Positions 26,160 to 35,669 are shown, counted from the first letter of the stretch. The stretch: DNA of 64,000 bases from Streptomyces sp. NBC_00414 (GCF_036038375.1 NZ_CP107935.1:2790001-2854000), one strand, 5' to 3'. The notes: generated by a model not told the origin, from the letters alone. Made by a program: numbers and translations.

Positions 26160-28769
26160 CTACAGCCGTGGATCCACCGGCTCCGACTCCAGCGCCAGCA
26201 CCCCGAACACAGCCTCGTGCACCCGCCACAGCGGCTCCCCCTCGGCGAGCCGGTCCAGCGCCTCAAGCCCCAGCGCGTACTCGCGAAGCGCGAGCGAGCG
26301 CTTGTGGTTGAGGGAGCGCCCCCGCAGCCGGTCGAGGTTCTCGGGGCGCGTGTACTCCGGGCCGTAGATGATCCGGAGGTACTCGCGGCCCCGGCACTTG
26401 ACGCCCGGCTGGACCAGTCGGCCGTTCCCGGCGCGTGCCACGGCCTGGACGGGCTTGACGACCATGCCCTCACCGCCGCGGCCGGTCATCTCCAGCCACC
26501 AGTCGACCCCGGCCCGCACCGACGCCGGGTCGTCCGTGTCGACGAAGAGACGTCGGGTGGTGCCCAGCAGCCCGGACGGGTCGGCCGTCACCAGCCGGTC
26601 GATCAGTGCGAGTTGCTCGTCGTGCGGCACGGCCGCGAGGCTCCGGCCCTGGGTGGCGAGGATCTGGAAGGGTGCGAGCCGCACGCCTTCCAGGCCGGAC
26701 GTGGGCCAGCAGTACCGCCGGTAGGCGTCGGTGAAGGAGGCCGCGTCGGCGGCCCGTTCCCGCTGCTTGGCCAGCAGGTCCCCGACCTCGATGCCACGGG
26801 CCGCCGCTCCCTCCAGCGCGGCGATCGCTCCCGGGAACACCGCCCCGGCCGCGGCGCCCACGGCGGCGTACTGCGAGCGCAGCAGCCCGGAGGCCTTGAG
26901 CGACCAGGGCAGCAGCTCGGCGTCGAGCAGTACCCAGTCCGTCTCCAGTTCCTCCCACAGGCCGGCCTCCGTGACGGCGGCCCGCACCCGCCCGAGGATC
27001 TCCTCGGTGAGGGAGACCCCCGCCGCCGAACCCTCCCCGGAAGCCGCCGAATCCGCCGAACCCGAGAAGAAGGGGCGGCCCGTACGGGTGTAGAGCGCCC
27101 CGGTGACCCCGGCCGTCGATCCGAACCGCCCGCGTGCGGTCTCCGCGGTCCGGCACACCAGCGCCACCGCCCGCGACCCCATGTGCTTCTCCTCGCACAC
27201 GACCCGCGCGACCCCGTCGGCCCGGTACTGCTCGAAGGCCTCGGCGGGGTGCTCCAGGTATCCCTTGACCCGCGAGGTGGCGGTGGGTGCCATCGTCGGC
27301 GGCAGGTACGGCATCAGGCGCGGGTCCACGGCGAAGCGGCTCATGACCTCCAGGGCCGCGGCCGCGTTCTCCTCGCGCACGGCGACCCGCCCCGCGTGCC
27401 GGGTCTCGACGACCCGGCGGCCGTGCACGTCCGCGAGGTCGAGCGGCCGTCCCTCGTGACCGCCCGGCGCCTCGGAGGCCAGCGGCCTGACCGGCTCGTA
27501 CCAGACCCGCTCGGCCGGTACGTCGACGAGTTCGCGCTCCGGCCAGCGCAGCGCGGTGAGCTTGCCGCCGAACACGGCTCCGGTGTCCAGGCAGATGGTG
27601 TTGTTCAGCCAGGTGGCCTCCGGCACGGGTGTGTGGCCGTAGACGACCGCCGCCCGGCCCCGGTAGTCCTCGGCCCACGGGTAACGCACGGGCAGCCCGA
27701 ACTCGTCGGTCTCGCCGGTGGTCTCGCCGTACAGCGCGTGCGAGCGCACCCGGCCCGACGTACGGCCGTGGTACTTCTCCGGCAGGCCCGCGTGGCAGAC
27801 GACGAGGCCGCCGCCGTCGAGGACGTAGTGGCTGACGAGCCCGTCCACGAACTCCCGTACCTGCTGCTTGAACTCGTCGCTCTCCCCCTCCATCTGCGCG
27901 ATGGTCTCGGCGAGGCCGTGGGTGGGCTGGACCTTGCGGCCCTTCAGGTGGCGGCCGTACTTGTTCTCGTGGTTGCCCGGTACGCACAGGGCGTTGCCCG
28001 AGCCGACCATGGACATCACCCGGCGCAGGACGCCCGGGGAGTCCGGGCCGCGGTCGACGAGGTCGCCGACGAACACGGCCGTACGACCGTCGGGGTGCAC
28101 GCCGTCGTCATAGCCCAACTTGCCGAGCAGCGACTCCAGTTCGGAGGCGCAGCCGTGGATGTCGCCGATGATGTCGAACGGGCCGGTGAGGTGGGTCAGG
28201 TCGTTGTACCGCTTCTCGGTGCGGACCTCGGCGGTCTCGGCCTCCTCCACACCCCGCAGGATGTGCACCTTCCTGAAGCCCTCACGCTCCAACTGGCGCA
28301 GGGAGCGCCGCAGTTCGCGGATGTGCCGCTGGATGACGCGGCGCGGCATGTCGGCGCGGTCGGTGCGTGAGGCGTTGCGCTCGGCGCACACCTCCTCGGG
28401 CACGTCGAGCACGATGGCGATGGGCAGCACGTCGTGCTTCCTGGCGAGGTCGATCAGCTGCTTGCGGCTCTCCGACTGCACGCTGGTCGCGTCCACGACG
28501 GTGCGCCGGCCCGCCGCGAGCCGCTTGCCCGCGATGTAGTGCAGGACGTCGAAGGCATCCGTGCTCGCGCTCTGGTCGTTCTCGTCGTCGGCGACGAGGC
28601 CCCGGCAGAAGTCCGACGAGATCACCTCGGTCGGCTTGAAGTGCTTACGGGCGAAGGTGGACTTGCCCGAGCCGGACGCGCCGATCAGCACGACGAGGGA
28701 GAGGTCGGTCACGGGCAGCGTACGCGCCCTGGAGCCATCGGACGTGGTGGTTGCGTTGTCGGCACTCAT
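26160..28769 (-). CDS. pnkp: Bacterial polynucleotide kinase-phosphatase of the RNA-repair system
   Basis: The 869-residue product carries three modules. The kinase has the P-loop GASGSGKST (residues 30-38). The metallophosphatase has GDIHGC (202-207), GDLVDRG (235-241) and GNHEN (265-269). The C-terminal ligase/adenylyltransferase-like module has the nucleophile lysine in EEKHMGSR near residue 525. This is the architecture of bacterial Pnkp, which heals cut RNA ends and, with Hen1, seals them with a 2'-O-methyl mark. Its ATG overlaps the hen1 stop by 4 bases, so hen1 is first in the operon. Cut tRNA from ribotoxins is the likely substrate. Confidence 0.93.
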   Translation of the reverse strand: MSADNATTTSDGSRARTLPVTDLSLVVLIGASGSGKSTFARKHFKPTEVISSDFCRGLVADDENDQSASTDAFDVLHYIAGKRLAAGRRTVVDATSVQSESRKQLIDLARKHDVLPIAIVLDVPEEVCAERNASRTDRADMPRRVIQRHIRELRRSLRQLEREGFRKVHILRGVEEAETAEVRTEKRYNDLTHLTGPFDIIGDIHGCASELESLLGKLGYDDGVHPDGRTAVFVGDLVDRGPDSPGVLRRVMSMVGSGNALCVPGNHENKYGRHLKGRKVQPTHGLAETIAQMEGESDEFKQQVREFVDGLVSHYVLDGGGLVVCHAGLPEKYHGRTSGRVRSHALYGETTGETDEFGLPVRYPWAEDYRGRAAVVYGHTPVPEATWLNNTICLDTGAVFGGKLTALRWPERELVDVPAERVWYEPVRPLASEAPGGHEGRPLDLADVHGRRVVETRHAGRVAVREENAAAALEVMSRFAVDPRLMPYLPPTMAPTATSRVKGYLEHPAEAFEQYRADGVARVVCEEKHMGSRAVALVCRTAETARGRFGSTAGVTGALYTRTGRPFFSGSADSAASGEGSAAGVSLTEEILGRVRAAVTEAGLWEELETDWVLLDAELLPWSLKASGLLRSQYAAVGAAAGAVFPGAIAALEGAAARGIEVGDLLAKQRERAADAASFTDAYRRYCWPTSGLEGVRLAPFQILATQGRSLAAVPHDEQLALIDRLVTADPSGLLGTTRRLFVDTDDPASVRAGVDWWLEMTGRGGEGMVVKPVQAVARAGNGRLVQPGVKCRGREYLRIIYGPEYTRPENLDRLRGRSLNHKRSLALREYALGLEALDRLAEGEPLWRVHEAVFGVLALESEPVDPRL

Positions 28770-30286
28770 GCGGCCTTCTCCTCCTTCGTGTCGCTCGCGC
28801 CCTTGGCGGTCGTGGTGGTCCTCGCGTGCGTGGCGGTTGCGGTGGTCGTGGTGGTCATGGTGAAAACGGCCATCTGGGTCGGGGGTCCCACCTCGGGGTC
28901 GTCGGGTCCGACCGGTACGAACTCCACGCCGTAGCCGTGCCGTTCGGCCACCGTGCCCGCCCAGGCCCGGAACTCCTCACGTGTCCACTCGAAGCGGTGG
29001 TCGCTGTGCCGGACATGGCCGGCCGGGAGGGTGTCCCAGCGGACGTTGTACTCGACGTTCGGTGTCGTCACGATGACGGTCCTGGGGCGCGCGGAGCCGA
29101 ACACCGCGTACTCCAGGGCGGGCAGCCGAGGCAGGTCGAGGTGCTCGACGACCTCGCTCAGCACGGCGGCGTCGTACCCCTTGAGCCGCTTGTCGGTGTA
29201 CGCGAGCGAGCCCTGGACGAGCTTGACGCGCTCGGCCTGCCGCTCCCCCATCCGGTCCAGCTTGAGCCGCCGCGAGGCGATGATGAGGGCCCGCATCGAC
29301 ACGTCGACCCCGACGATCTCGGAGAAGCGCGTGTCCTTCAGCAGCGCCTGCACCAACTGGCCCTGTCCGCAGCCGAGATCGAGCACCCGGGCGGCGTCGG
29401 CCGCCCGCAGCGCGGCGACGATCGCGTCCCGCCGCCGGACGGCGAGCGGTACGGGGGCCTCCTCGGTGTCCGTCCGCTCGTCGACGGCGTTGTCGATCTC
29501 CTCGACCGCGCTGTCGTCCGTCTCGGCGAGCCGTACGAGTTCCAGCCGCTCCATGGCCTGCCGGGTGAGCGACCAGCGGCGCGACAGATAGCGGCTGGTG
29601 ATCAGCTTCTGCTCCGGGTGGTCCGGCAGCCAGCCCTCCCCGGCCCGCAGCAGCTTGTCCACCTCGTCGGAGGAGACCCAGTAGTGCTTGGCGTCGTCGA
29701 GCACCGGCAGCAGGACGTACAGGTGCCGCAACGCGTCGGCGAGGCGCTGCTCACCTTCGAGTACGAGGCTCACGTACCGCGAGTCGCCCCACTGCGGGAA
29801 CTCGGTGTCCAGCGCCACCGGTTCCGCGCTCACCGCCCACCCGAGCGGCTCGAAGAGCGCGCGTACGAGATCGGCGCCGCCGCGGGCGGGCAGTGCGGGC
29901 ACCTCGACGCGCAGGGGCAGCGGGCGTGCGGGCAGTTCCGGCTTCGCCTGGCAGGTGCCCTTCATGGCGCTGGAGAAGACGCTGCTCAGCGCCACGGCGA
30001 GCAGCGAGGACGCCGCGTACGGGCGGTCGTTGACGTACTGCGCGAGGGCCGCGTCCGGTGCTCCGCCGCGGCCCTTGCCCTTGCCGCGCCGGACCAGTGC
30101 CACCGCGTCGAGCTCCAGGAGCAGCGCCGCCGTGCAGCGCTCGGCGCTCGCCTCCGGGTAGAAGACGTGGGCCTCGCCGTAGGAGGTCGAGAACGCCTGC
30201 GTTTTGTCGGGATGCTTGTGCAGCAGGTAGCCGAGGTCGGTCGCGGGGCGCTCCGGGGCGCCGGTGGTACTGATCGCAAGGAACAC
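28766..30286 (-). CDS. hen1: 3'-terminal RNA ribose 2'-O-methyltransferase Hen1
   Basis: GTG 30286 is the start; the product has 506 residues. The N-terminal half (MFLAISTTGAPERPATDLGYLL onward) is the bacterial Hen1 N-terminal region that partners Pnkp. The C-terminal methyltransferase has the AdoMet motif VLDLGCGQGQLV and the metal-binding EVVEHLDLPRL shared with plant HEN1. It methylates the 3'-terminal ribose of the broken RNA before ligation so that the repaired site resists a second cut. It overlaps pnkp by ATGA. The tail after the catalytic domain is Thr/Ala-rich. Confidence 0.93.
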   Translation of the reverse strand: MFLAISTTGAPERPATDLGYLLHKHPDKTQAFSTSYGEAHVFYPEASAERCTAALLLELDAVALVRRGKGKGRGGAPDAALAQYVNDRPYAASSLLAVALSSVFSSAMKGTCQAKPELPARPLPLRVEVPALPARGGADLVRALFEPLGWAVSAEPVALDTEFPQWGDSRYVSLVLEGEQRLADALRHLYVLLPVLDDAKHYWVSSDEVDKLLRAGEGWLPDHPEQKLITSRYLSRRWSLTRQAMERLELVRLAETDDSAVEEIDNAVDERTDTEEAPVPLAVRRRDAIVAALRAADAARVLDLGCGQGQLVQALLKDTRFSEIVGVDVSMRALIIASRRLKLDRMGERQAERVKLVQGSLAYTDKRLKGYDAAVLSEVVEHLDLPRLPALEYAVFGSARPRTVIVTTPNVEYNVRWDTLPAGHVRHSDHRFEWTREEFRAWAGTVAERHGYGVEFVPVGPDDPEVGPPTQMAVFTMTTTTTATATHARTTTTAKGASDTKEEKAA

Positions 30287-30542
30287 TGATCTGCCTCAAA
30301 ACGTCTTCTGAACTGCGGGAACCTGCCGTGTCGGCGCGCCCGCCCAACGTACAGCGGACATCGCCGTCGCACGCAGGCATTTTCCTTGACCGGGTTCTTG
30401 CCCAGGTTCCTTTCCCTGGCCGTTCGGACCGCGGGGTTGGACAGTCGGCCGACGCGGTGCTCGGGGGTGCGCGCCTAGCGTCGTTCGCACCAGAGACCAC
30501 GGAGGGCCACCGCAGGCCACCGCATCCCGAGGGGACCATTCG

Positions 30543-31859
30543 ATGGATCAGCGAACGACGACCGGGGCGACCACGGAACTGGAGCCCGACGTCATGGACC
30601 TGCTCGTGGAAGCACTGCGTGGCGCGGTCAGGCGCGAGGCGACGGCCGTGGGTACCGAGACCGTGCTGGCCGCGCTCGTCATGGGGGACACGGACGCCGG
30701 GGCGGCGATCGCCCCGGGCATGCGCCGGGCCGGTGCGCTCAGCGGGCTGATCTCCGGCCGGGCGGGCCATGGTTGGGCGAGCGACGACGACACGAGCGGC
30801 GACGCGCCCTTCGCCGACGCGGCCTATCTCGACGCGGTCTCTTTCGACTCGACCGAGGCCGACGCGGCCGAATCCGACGCGGCCGAGGTCGACACCGCCT
30901 GGCGCGAGGCGCGGTGGCGTCTCGGACTCGGCTCGCGCGCATCCGCCCCGCGCGGCGACCGGGCGCCGGTGGTGCCCGCGATGAGCGGGGCGCTGCGTAC
31001 CTGTCTGCTGCTCGCGATCGAGGCGGCCCGCGCCGAGGGGACGATCTCGGTGCGCTGCCGGCACGTGGCGCGGGCCCTGGTGGACCTGCCCGGCGGGCGG
31101 GCCCGTGAGGCGCTGCTGCTGCGGGGCCTGGACCCGGCCGACGCGGCGACGGCGCTCGACGCGCTGCGCTCCGACGACCCGGCGCGGAGCGAGGGACCGG
31201 AGTCCCGCGGCGTCACCCTGCTCCGCCGGGCCGGGACTCTGGGCAAGTCCGGCAACCCCTTGAGCCGCGCGTTCACGTCATGGACCGCGGGAGCCGCCCA
31301 GAACGGCTCGCCGGTCCTGTTCGCGGTGTCCGTCGAGGCCGTACGGCAGGCGGTACGGTGCGGGCGCGCCGCGGCCGAACCCGTGGATCTCCTGCTGGGT
31401 GTACTGGCCCTGGACCGGGCCCTGTCCGTCGCCGGACGGTCGCTTCCCGGGGACCTCGCGGCGGCCAACTCCGCCGCGGCCCTGCTGCGCCGTCACGGGG
31501 TGCGGCAGGCTCCGCTGACCCTCGCGGCGATCGCCTCCGATCCGGCGCCGGATGTGGATGCAGCTGATATCGCCGATGCCACCGACGTTCGGCTCTCCGC
31601 CGCCTCCCACAAGGTGATGGCGGTCGCCCAGCTCACCGCGGCCGAGCACCGCTCCCCCACGGTGGGTACGGTCCACCTGCTGGCCGCACTCCTCGACGAA
31701 CCCTCGGCGAAGGCGAAGGCGGAGGCCGGGGTCGGAGCCGGGGCCGAGAGCGAGGGCGAGGGCGAGGGCACGGTCGTACGGCTGCTGCGGGCGGGCGGTC
31801 GGGTGGACACCGCGGCCCTGCGGGCGGAGCTGCGACTGCGACTGCGTCCAGGCGCGTGA
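30543..31859 (+). CDS. Clp N-terminal-domain protein without ATPase modules
   Basis: ATG 30543 opens a 438-residue product. Three regions resemble Clp-N helical repeats: residues 15-70 (LVEALRGAVRREATAVGTETVLAAL), 140-200 (RTCLLLAIEAARAEGTISVRCRHVARAL) and 330-420 (ASHKVMAVAQLTAAEHRSPTVGTVHLLAAL). No AAA module follows, so it may act as an adaptor or binding protein rather than an unfoldase. An acidic Ala/Asp/Glu stretch (residues 90-125) and a Lys/Glu/Gly-rich stretch near 400 are low complexity. The neighbouring histidine kinase gene lies downstream, past a tandem repeat. Its partner is unknown. Confidence 0.7.
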   Translation: MDQRTTTGATTELEPDVMDLLVEALRGAVRREATAVGTETVLAALVMGDTDAGAAIAPGMRRAGALSGLISGRAGHGWASDDDTSGDAPFADAAYLDAVSFDSTEADAAESDAAEVDTAWREARWRLGLGSRASAPRGDRAPVVPAMSGALRTCLLLAIEAARAEGTISVRCRHVARALVDLPGGRAREALLLRGLDPADAATALDALRSDDPARSEGPESRGVTLLRRAGTLGKSGNPLSRAFTSWTAGAAQNGSPVLFAVSVEAVRQAVRCGRAAAEPVDLLLGVLALDRALSVAGRSLPGDLAAANSAAALLRRHGVRQAPLTLAAIASDPAPDVDAADIADATDVRLSAASHKVMAVAQLTAAEHRSPTVGTVHLLAALLDEPSAKAKAEAGVGAGAESEGEGEGTVVRLLRAGGRVDTAALRAELRLRLRPGA

Positions 31860-31861
31860 CA

Positions 31862-31924
31862 GCCGTGACAGCAGCGTTCGGGCGCGTGACAGCAGCATCC
31901 GGGCGCATGACGGCAGCGTTCGGG
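31862..31924. repeat. Three 21-bp tandem repeats before the histidine kinase gene
   Basis: Units starting at 31862, 31883 and 31904 share GCGTGACAGCAGC and TCCGGG/TTCGGG. They begin just after the Clp-N gene stop and are followed by a purine-rich GGGGCAGGAG stretch to 31990 that holds the ribosome site of the kinase gene. Confidence 0.6.
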
Positions 31925-31994
31925 ATCCGGAGTGGGAGCGAGGCAGGAGCAGGGCAGGGGTGGGGCAGGAGTGGGGGCAGGAGCAGGAGTGATC

Positions 31995-33485
31995 ATGAGT
32001 CAGGTGTCCGACGTGTCTCGGCGGATACGGCACGCGGCGGCCCGGAGCCGGGCCGCCGTGCGTACCGTTCCGCGCCGTACGGTCCTCGCCGAGGCGCTGC
32101 TGTGCGTCCTCACCGCCGCCCTAGGGCTGATACCGCTGCTGCTGGTGCCGCCGGACCGGCCCGTCCTGGCGGTGCTCGAAGCTCTGTGGGCGACGCTGAT
32201 CGTCGCCGCGCGGCGGGGCCGGCCGGTCGCCGCGGTCCTGTGCGTGTCCGTGCTGCTGGTGGGTCACAACATATGGACGCTGGCGCCGGTGGCTCTGATC
32301 ATGCTGTCCGCCACCCGGCGTATCGCTCCGACGCGGCGCGCGTGGCAGGTCGCCTGGACGGCGTGCGCCGTCGTGGGCGTGCTGACCGTCGTCCGGGCGA
32401 TCCCCCGGTGGGAGGACCTGGCGGAGGAACTGGCGGGCAGCGCGGTCAACTCGGTGCTGCTCCTCCTGCTCCCCGCCCTCGCCGGGACCCTGCTGGGGCG
32501 GCGCCGACTCCTGGTGAACCTGCTGCGGGAACGCAACGCCTATCTGGAACAGGCCCGTTCGCTGAGCGCCTCGGCCGCCCGGCTGGAGGAACGCAACCGG
32601 ATCGCGGGTGAGATGCACGATCTCCTGGGACACCGGCTGAGCCTGATCTCGATGCACGCCGGGGCACTGGAACTCGCCGCCGCGCGCCAGTCGCCTCCCC
32701 TCTCCGGGCAGGCGGAGCTGCTGCGCACGACCGCCGGCACGGCCATGGAGGAACTGCGCGAGATCCTCGGAGTGCTGCGCCACGCGGACATGACGGACGT
32801 GGCGGACCGGGCGAACAGGGCGGACGGGTCCGGGAGCGAGCGGGGTACGCGGGAGGACGTCACGGCTCTGGTGGCGGAGTCCCGGCGGACGGGCGGCGAC
32901 TTCGAACTCGACTGGTCCGTGCCCGACTCGGCGGTGCTGGGCGACCGCACCCGCCAGGCCATCCACCGGGTGGTCCGCGAAGGACTGACGAACGTCCTGA
33001 AACACGCGTCCGGCGCGCCCGCCCGGGTGGAGGTCAGGAACGCGGGCGGCGGGATCGAGGTGTCCGTCACCAACGGCGTGCCGCGTACGGAGGACCCTTC
33101 CCGGGGCGGAACCCGCAGTGGGCTGGCCGGTCTTCAGGAGCGGATCTCGTTGCTCGGCGGCGGGTTCGAGGCGGGTCCCCTGACGAACGGCGGTTTCCGC
33201 GTGGCGGCCTGGCTGCCGCCCCAGTCCGGCGGAGGCGTGCCCGCGGGGCCCGCGCCCGCAGGGCCCGCAGGGCCCGCGACCACACAAGCGGCACAAGCCG
33301 CACAGACAGCGCAGACAGCGCAGACAGCGCAACCTTCGCAGGACTGGAGCCGGTCGCCGCTTCCGGGCTCGGACGAGGTCCTGACCTGGCCGCGCGTCCT
33401 CGGAGCGGGCTGCGCGGCGGTGCTCGTGGTCCTGCCGACCGTGGGCTTCCTCTTGTTCCTGCTGATGACAGCGACCCTAAGATGA
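31995..33485 (+). CDS. NarL/DesK-type sensor histidine kinase with an extra C-terminal membrane helix
   Basis: ATG 31995 follows GCAGGAGT; the product has 496 residues. Residues 40-170 hold four to five membrane helices. The HisKA_3 box RNRIAGEMHDLLGHRLSLIS places the phosphorylated His near residue 207, and the ATPase domain ends with SGLAGLQERISLLGGGFEAG. After a Pro/Ala/Gln-rich tandem linker (TAQTAQ units near residues 430-450), the last 30 residues form another hydrophobic segment (AVLVVLPTVGFLLFLLM), which is unusual for this class. The response regulator gene starts 4 bases after the stop. Confidence 0.88.
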   Translation: MSQVSDVSRRIRHAAARSRAAVRTVPRRTVLAEALLCVLTAALGLIPLLLVPPDRPVLAVLEALWATLIVAARRGRPVAAVLCVSVLLVGHNIWTLAPVALIMLSATRRIAPTRRAWQVAWTACAVVGVLTVVRAIPRWEDLAEELAGSAVNSVLLLLLPALAGTLLGRRRLLVNLLRERNAYLEQARSLSASAARLEERNRIAGEMHDLLGHRLSLISMHAGALELAAARQSPPLSGQAELLRTTAGTAMEELREILGVLRHADMTDVADRANRADGSGSERGTREDVTALVAESRRTGGDFELDWSVPDSAVLGDRTRQAIHRVVREGLTNVLKHASGAPARVEVRNAGGGIEVSVTNGVPRTEDPSRGGTRSGLAGLQERISLLGGGFEAGPLTNGGFRVAAWLPPQSGGGVPAGPAPAGPAGPATTQAAQAAQTAQTAQTAQPSQDWSRSPLPGSDEVLTWPRVLGAGCAAVLVVLPTVGFLLFLLMTATLR

Positions 33486-33489
33486 GCCG

Positions 33490-34143
33490 ATGATCCGAGT
33501 TCTGGTCGCCGACGACGAGGCGCTGATGCGTGCCGGAATCCGGCTGATCCTGGAGAACGCCGAGGACATCGAGGTGGTGGCCGAGGCGGGCGACGGCCTG
33601 GAAGCCGTCGCGGCGTGCCGCGCCCAGGACATCGATGTGGCCCTGCTCGACCTCCGGATGCCGGGCACGGACGGGATCGCGGCCGCCGAGGACATCGCCC
33701 GGCTCTCGCCCCGCACCTGCACAGTGATGCTGACGGCGTTCGGCGAGGAGGCGAGCGTGACGCGTGCCCTGCGGGCCGGGGCGAGCGGCTTCCTCCTCAA
33801 GGACACCGGCCCCGCCGAGCTGATCCGCGCCGTGCGGCTCGCCGCCGACGGTGAACCGGTCCTGGCGCCCCGCATCACCCGCCGGCTGCTGGAACGGCAG
33901 ATACGGTCCGGCCGCGACACCGAGGCCGCCCTGCGCAGGACCGATGAACTGACCCCGGCCGAACGGGATGTGCTGCGGTTGCTGGGCACCGGTCTGTCCA
34001 ACACGGAGATCGCCGCCCGGCTGTATCTGAGCGCCGGCACTGTCAAGGCGCACATCAGCAGGATCCTGACCCGCACCGGGTGCGCCAACCGCGTACAGGC
34101 CGCTGTGCTGGCGCACGACGCGGGTCTGCTCGCCGAGCGTTGA
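33490..34143 (+). CDS. NarL/LuxR-type response regulator
   Basis: The 217-residue protein has a receiver domain with DDE at 8-10, the phosphorylated Asp54 in ALLDLRMPG, Thr near 82 (MLTAFG) and Lys near 104 (LLKDTG). The C-terminal LuxR helix-turn-helix reads LTPAERDVLRLLGTGLSNTEIAARLYLSAGTVKAHI. It pairs with the kinase 4 bases upstream. The target genes are unknown. The genes for both are flanked by the Clp-N gene and by a convergent oxidoreductase gene, which gives no hint of the stimulus. Confidence 0.92.
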   Translation: MIRVLVADDEALMRAGIRLILENAEDIEVVAEAGDGLEAVAACRAQDIDVALLDLRMPGTDGIAAAEDIARLSPRTCTVMLTAFGEEASVTRALRAGASGFLLKDTGPAELIRAVRLAADGEPVLAPRITRRLLERQIRSGRDTEAALRRTDELTPAERDVLRLLGTGLSNTEIAARLYLSAGTVKAHISRILTRTGCANRVQAAVLAHDAGLLAER

Positions 34144-34198
34144 CGATGCGGGGCCCCGCCGGGGAGCGGACGGACGGGCACAGGCGGGGCACTGTCGC

Positions 34199-35119
34199 TC
34201 AGAGCTGGGACTGGACCTGGGAGGAGATGAGGTCCAGGTGGTCCAGATCGTCGAGGTCCAGGATCTGGAGGTAGATCCGCTGGGAACCGATCTCCGCGAA
34301 ACGGCCGATCCTGTCGACGACCTCGGCCGGGGAACCCGCCAGGCCGTTGGCCTTCAGCTCGTCCACCTCACGGCCGATCGCCGCCGCCCGGCGGGCCACC
34401 TCGGCGTCGTCCTTGCCCACACAGGCGACGAGCGCGTTGGAGTAGACGAGGTCGGTGCCCTTGCGGCCGGCCTGCTCCGCGGCGGCCCGCACCCGGCCGA
34501 ACTGCCGCTCACTGTCGTCGACGGACGCGAAAGGCATGTTGAACTCATCCGCGTACCGGCCCGCGAGACGAGGTGTACGGGACGCCCCGTGGCCGCCGAT
34601 GAGCACCGGCACCCTGGACTGCGCGGGCTTGGGCAGCGCGGGCGAGTCGGTGAGCTGGTAGTAGGTGCCGTCGTAGGTGAAGGTCTCGCCGGCCTTGGTC
34701 TCCCACAGCCCGGTGACGATCGCCAGCTGCTCCTCCAGGCGGGCGAACTTCTCCTTCGGGAACGGGATGCCGTACGCCTTGTGCTCCTCCTCGAACCAGC
34801 CTGCGCCCAGGCCCAGTTCGACCCGGCCGCCGGACATCTGGTCGACCTGGGCGACCTGGATCGCCAGGACGCCGGGCAGGCGGAAGGTACCGGCGGTCAT
34901 CAGTGTGCCGAGGCGGATCCGCTTGGTCTCGCGGGCGAGTCCGGCGAGGGTGATCCAGGCGTCCGTCGGGCCGGGGAGGCCGTCCACGGACCCCATGCGC
35001 AGATAGTGGTCCGAGCGGAAGAAGGCATCGAAGCCGAGGTCCTCGGTGGCCTTCGCCACGGCGAGCAGGGTGTCGTAGGTCGCCCCTTGCTGGGGCTCGG
35101 TGAAGATTCGAAGATCCAT
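34199..35119 (-). CDS. F420-dependent LLM-class (luciferase-like) oxidoreductase
   Basis: ATG 35119 follows GGATGGAGG on the minus strand; the 306-residue product starts MDLRIFTEPQQGATYDTLL. It has the luciferase-like TIM-barrel features: LGFDAFFRSDHYL, IRLGTLMTAGTFRLPGVLAIQVAQVDQMSGGRVELGLGAG is split over consecutive strands, and PVLIGGHGASRTPRLAGRYADEFN near residue 175. Relatives use F420 or FMN and act on alkanes, alcohols or antibiotics; the substrate is unknown. The gene is convergent with the response regulator. Confidence 0.85.
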   Translation of the reverse strand: MDLRIFTEPQQGATYDTLLAVAKATEDLGFDAFFRSDHYLRMGSVDGLPGPTDAWITLAGLARETKRIRLGTLMTAGTFRLPGVLAIQVAQVDQMSGGRVELGLGAGWFEEEHKAYGIPFPKEKFARLEEQLAIVTGLWETKAGETFTYDGTYYQLTDSPALPKPAQSRVPVLIGGHGASRTPRLAGRYADEFNMPFASVDDSERQFGRVRAAAEQAGRKGTDLVYSNALVACVGKDDAEVARRAAAIGREVDELKANGLAGSPAEVVDRIGRFAEIGSQRIYLQILDLDDLDHLDLISSQVQSQL

Positions 35120-35328
35120 GCCTCCATCCTGCACGGTCGGACACCGTCGGGCGCCATCGGTACCGCCGGTGGCCCGTGTCCCCGGTCGGGTGAAATCCGT
35201 CAACCTCGCGCACGGCGCGGGTCCGCGGCAGTGACCCGCCTGTGCGGTGATCGTTGGCTCGGGCGGACCCGGACCGGCCGGCGTCCGCCGCTCCCCGGCG
35301 CGGGAGGGTGTAGGCCGAGGAGGCCGTC

Positions 35329-35490
35329 ATGTCCCAGGAAACTGTTCCCTCGTCGCAGCCGAAGGGTTTGCTGCAGCAGATGGAGGAGTTGATGGCGGCG
35401 CTCAACGCGGACCTGTCACAACTCGACGCCGACCTCCAGCAGTCCGGCCCCCACCAGCCGGCCCCGACCGACCCGTCCGACCGCCCCTGA
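35329..35490 (+). CDS. Small hypothetical protein (53 residues)
   Basis: ATG 35329 follows GAGGAGG by 6 bases, a strong ribosome site. The product MSQETVPSSQPKGLLQQMEE continues with a Leu/Ala helix (LMAALNADLSQLDADLQQ) and a Pro/Asp-rich tail. The helix and acidic pattern suggest a small soluble protein. No function is recognisable. Third codon positions are GC-rich, which supports a real gene. It lies in the gap between the LLM oxidoreductase gene and the DUF6099 gene, upstream of a dispersed repeat. Confidence 0.6.
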   Translation: MSQETVPSSQPKGLLQQMEELMAALNADLSQLDADLQQSGPHQPAPTDPSDRP

Positions 35491-35499
35491 TTCCCCTCG

Positions 35500-35660
35500 C
35501 CCCCGCCGCCCCTACCCGTCCCTGCCTCGGGGGCCGGCGGCCGAGGACCTTCCAGCCCGTCCGGCGTTTGAGGACGAGCGCGCAGCGCGATACGGGGGCG
35601 AGGGGCGCAGCCCCATGCAGTGACGATGGGGGAGGGTAGGGGCGGCGGGGGCGAAAAACA
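35500..35660. repeat. Second copy of the dispersed intergenic repeat
   Basis: CAGCCCGTCCGGCGTTTGAG at 35553-35572 matches the 26-kb copy. The surrounding GGGGCGAGGGGC and CCCCATGCAGTGACGATGGG stretch (35600-35640) also matches the flank of that copy in inverted orientation. It lies between the small plus-strand gene and the convergent DUF6099 gene. Confidence 0.75.
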
Positions 35661-35669
35661 CCCCGCCCC

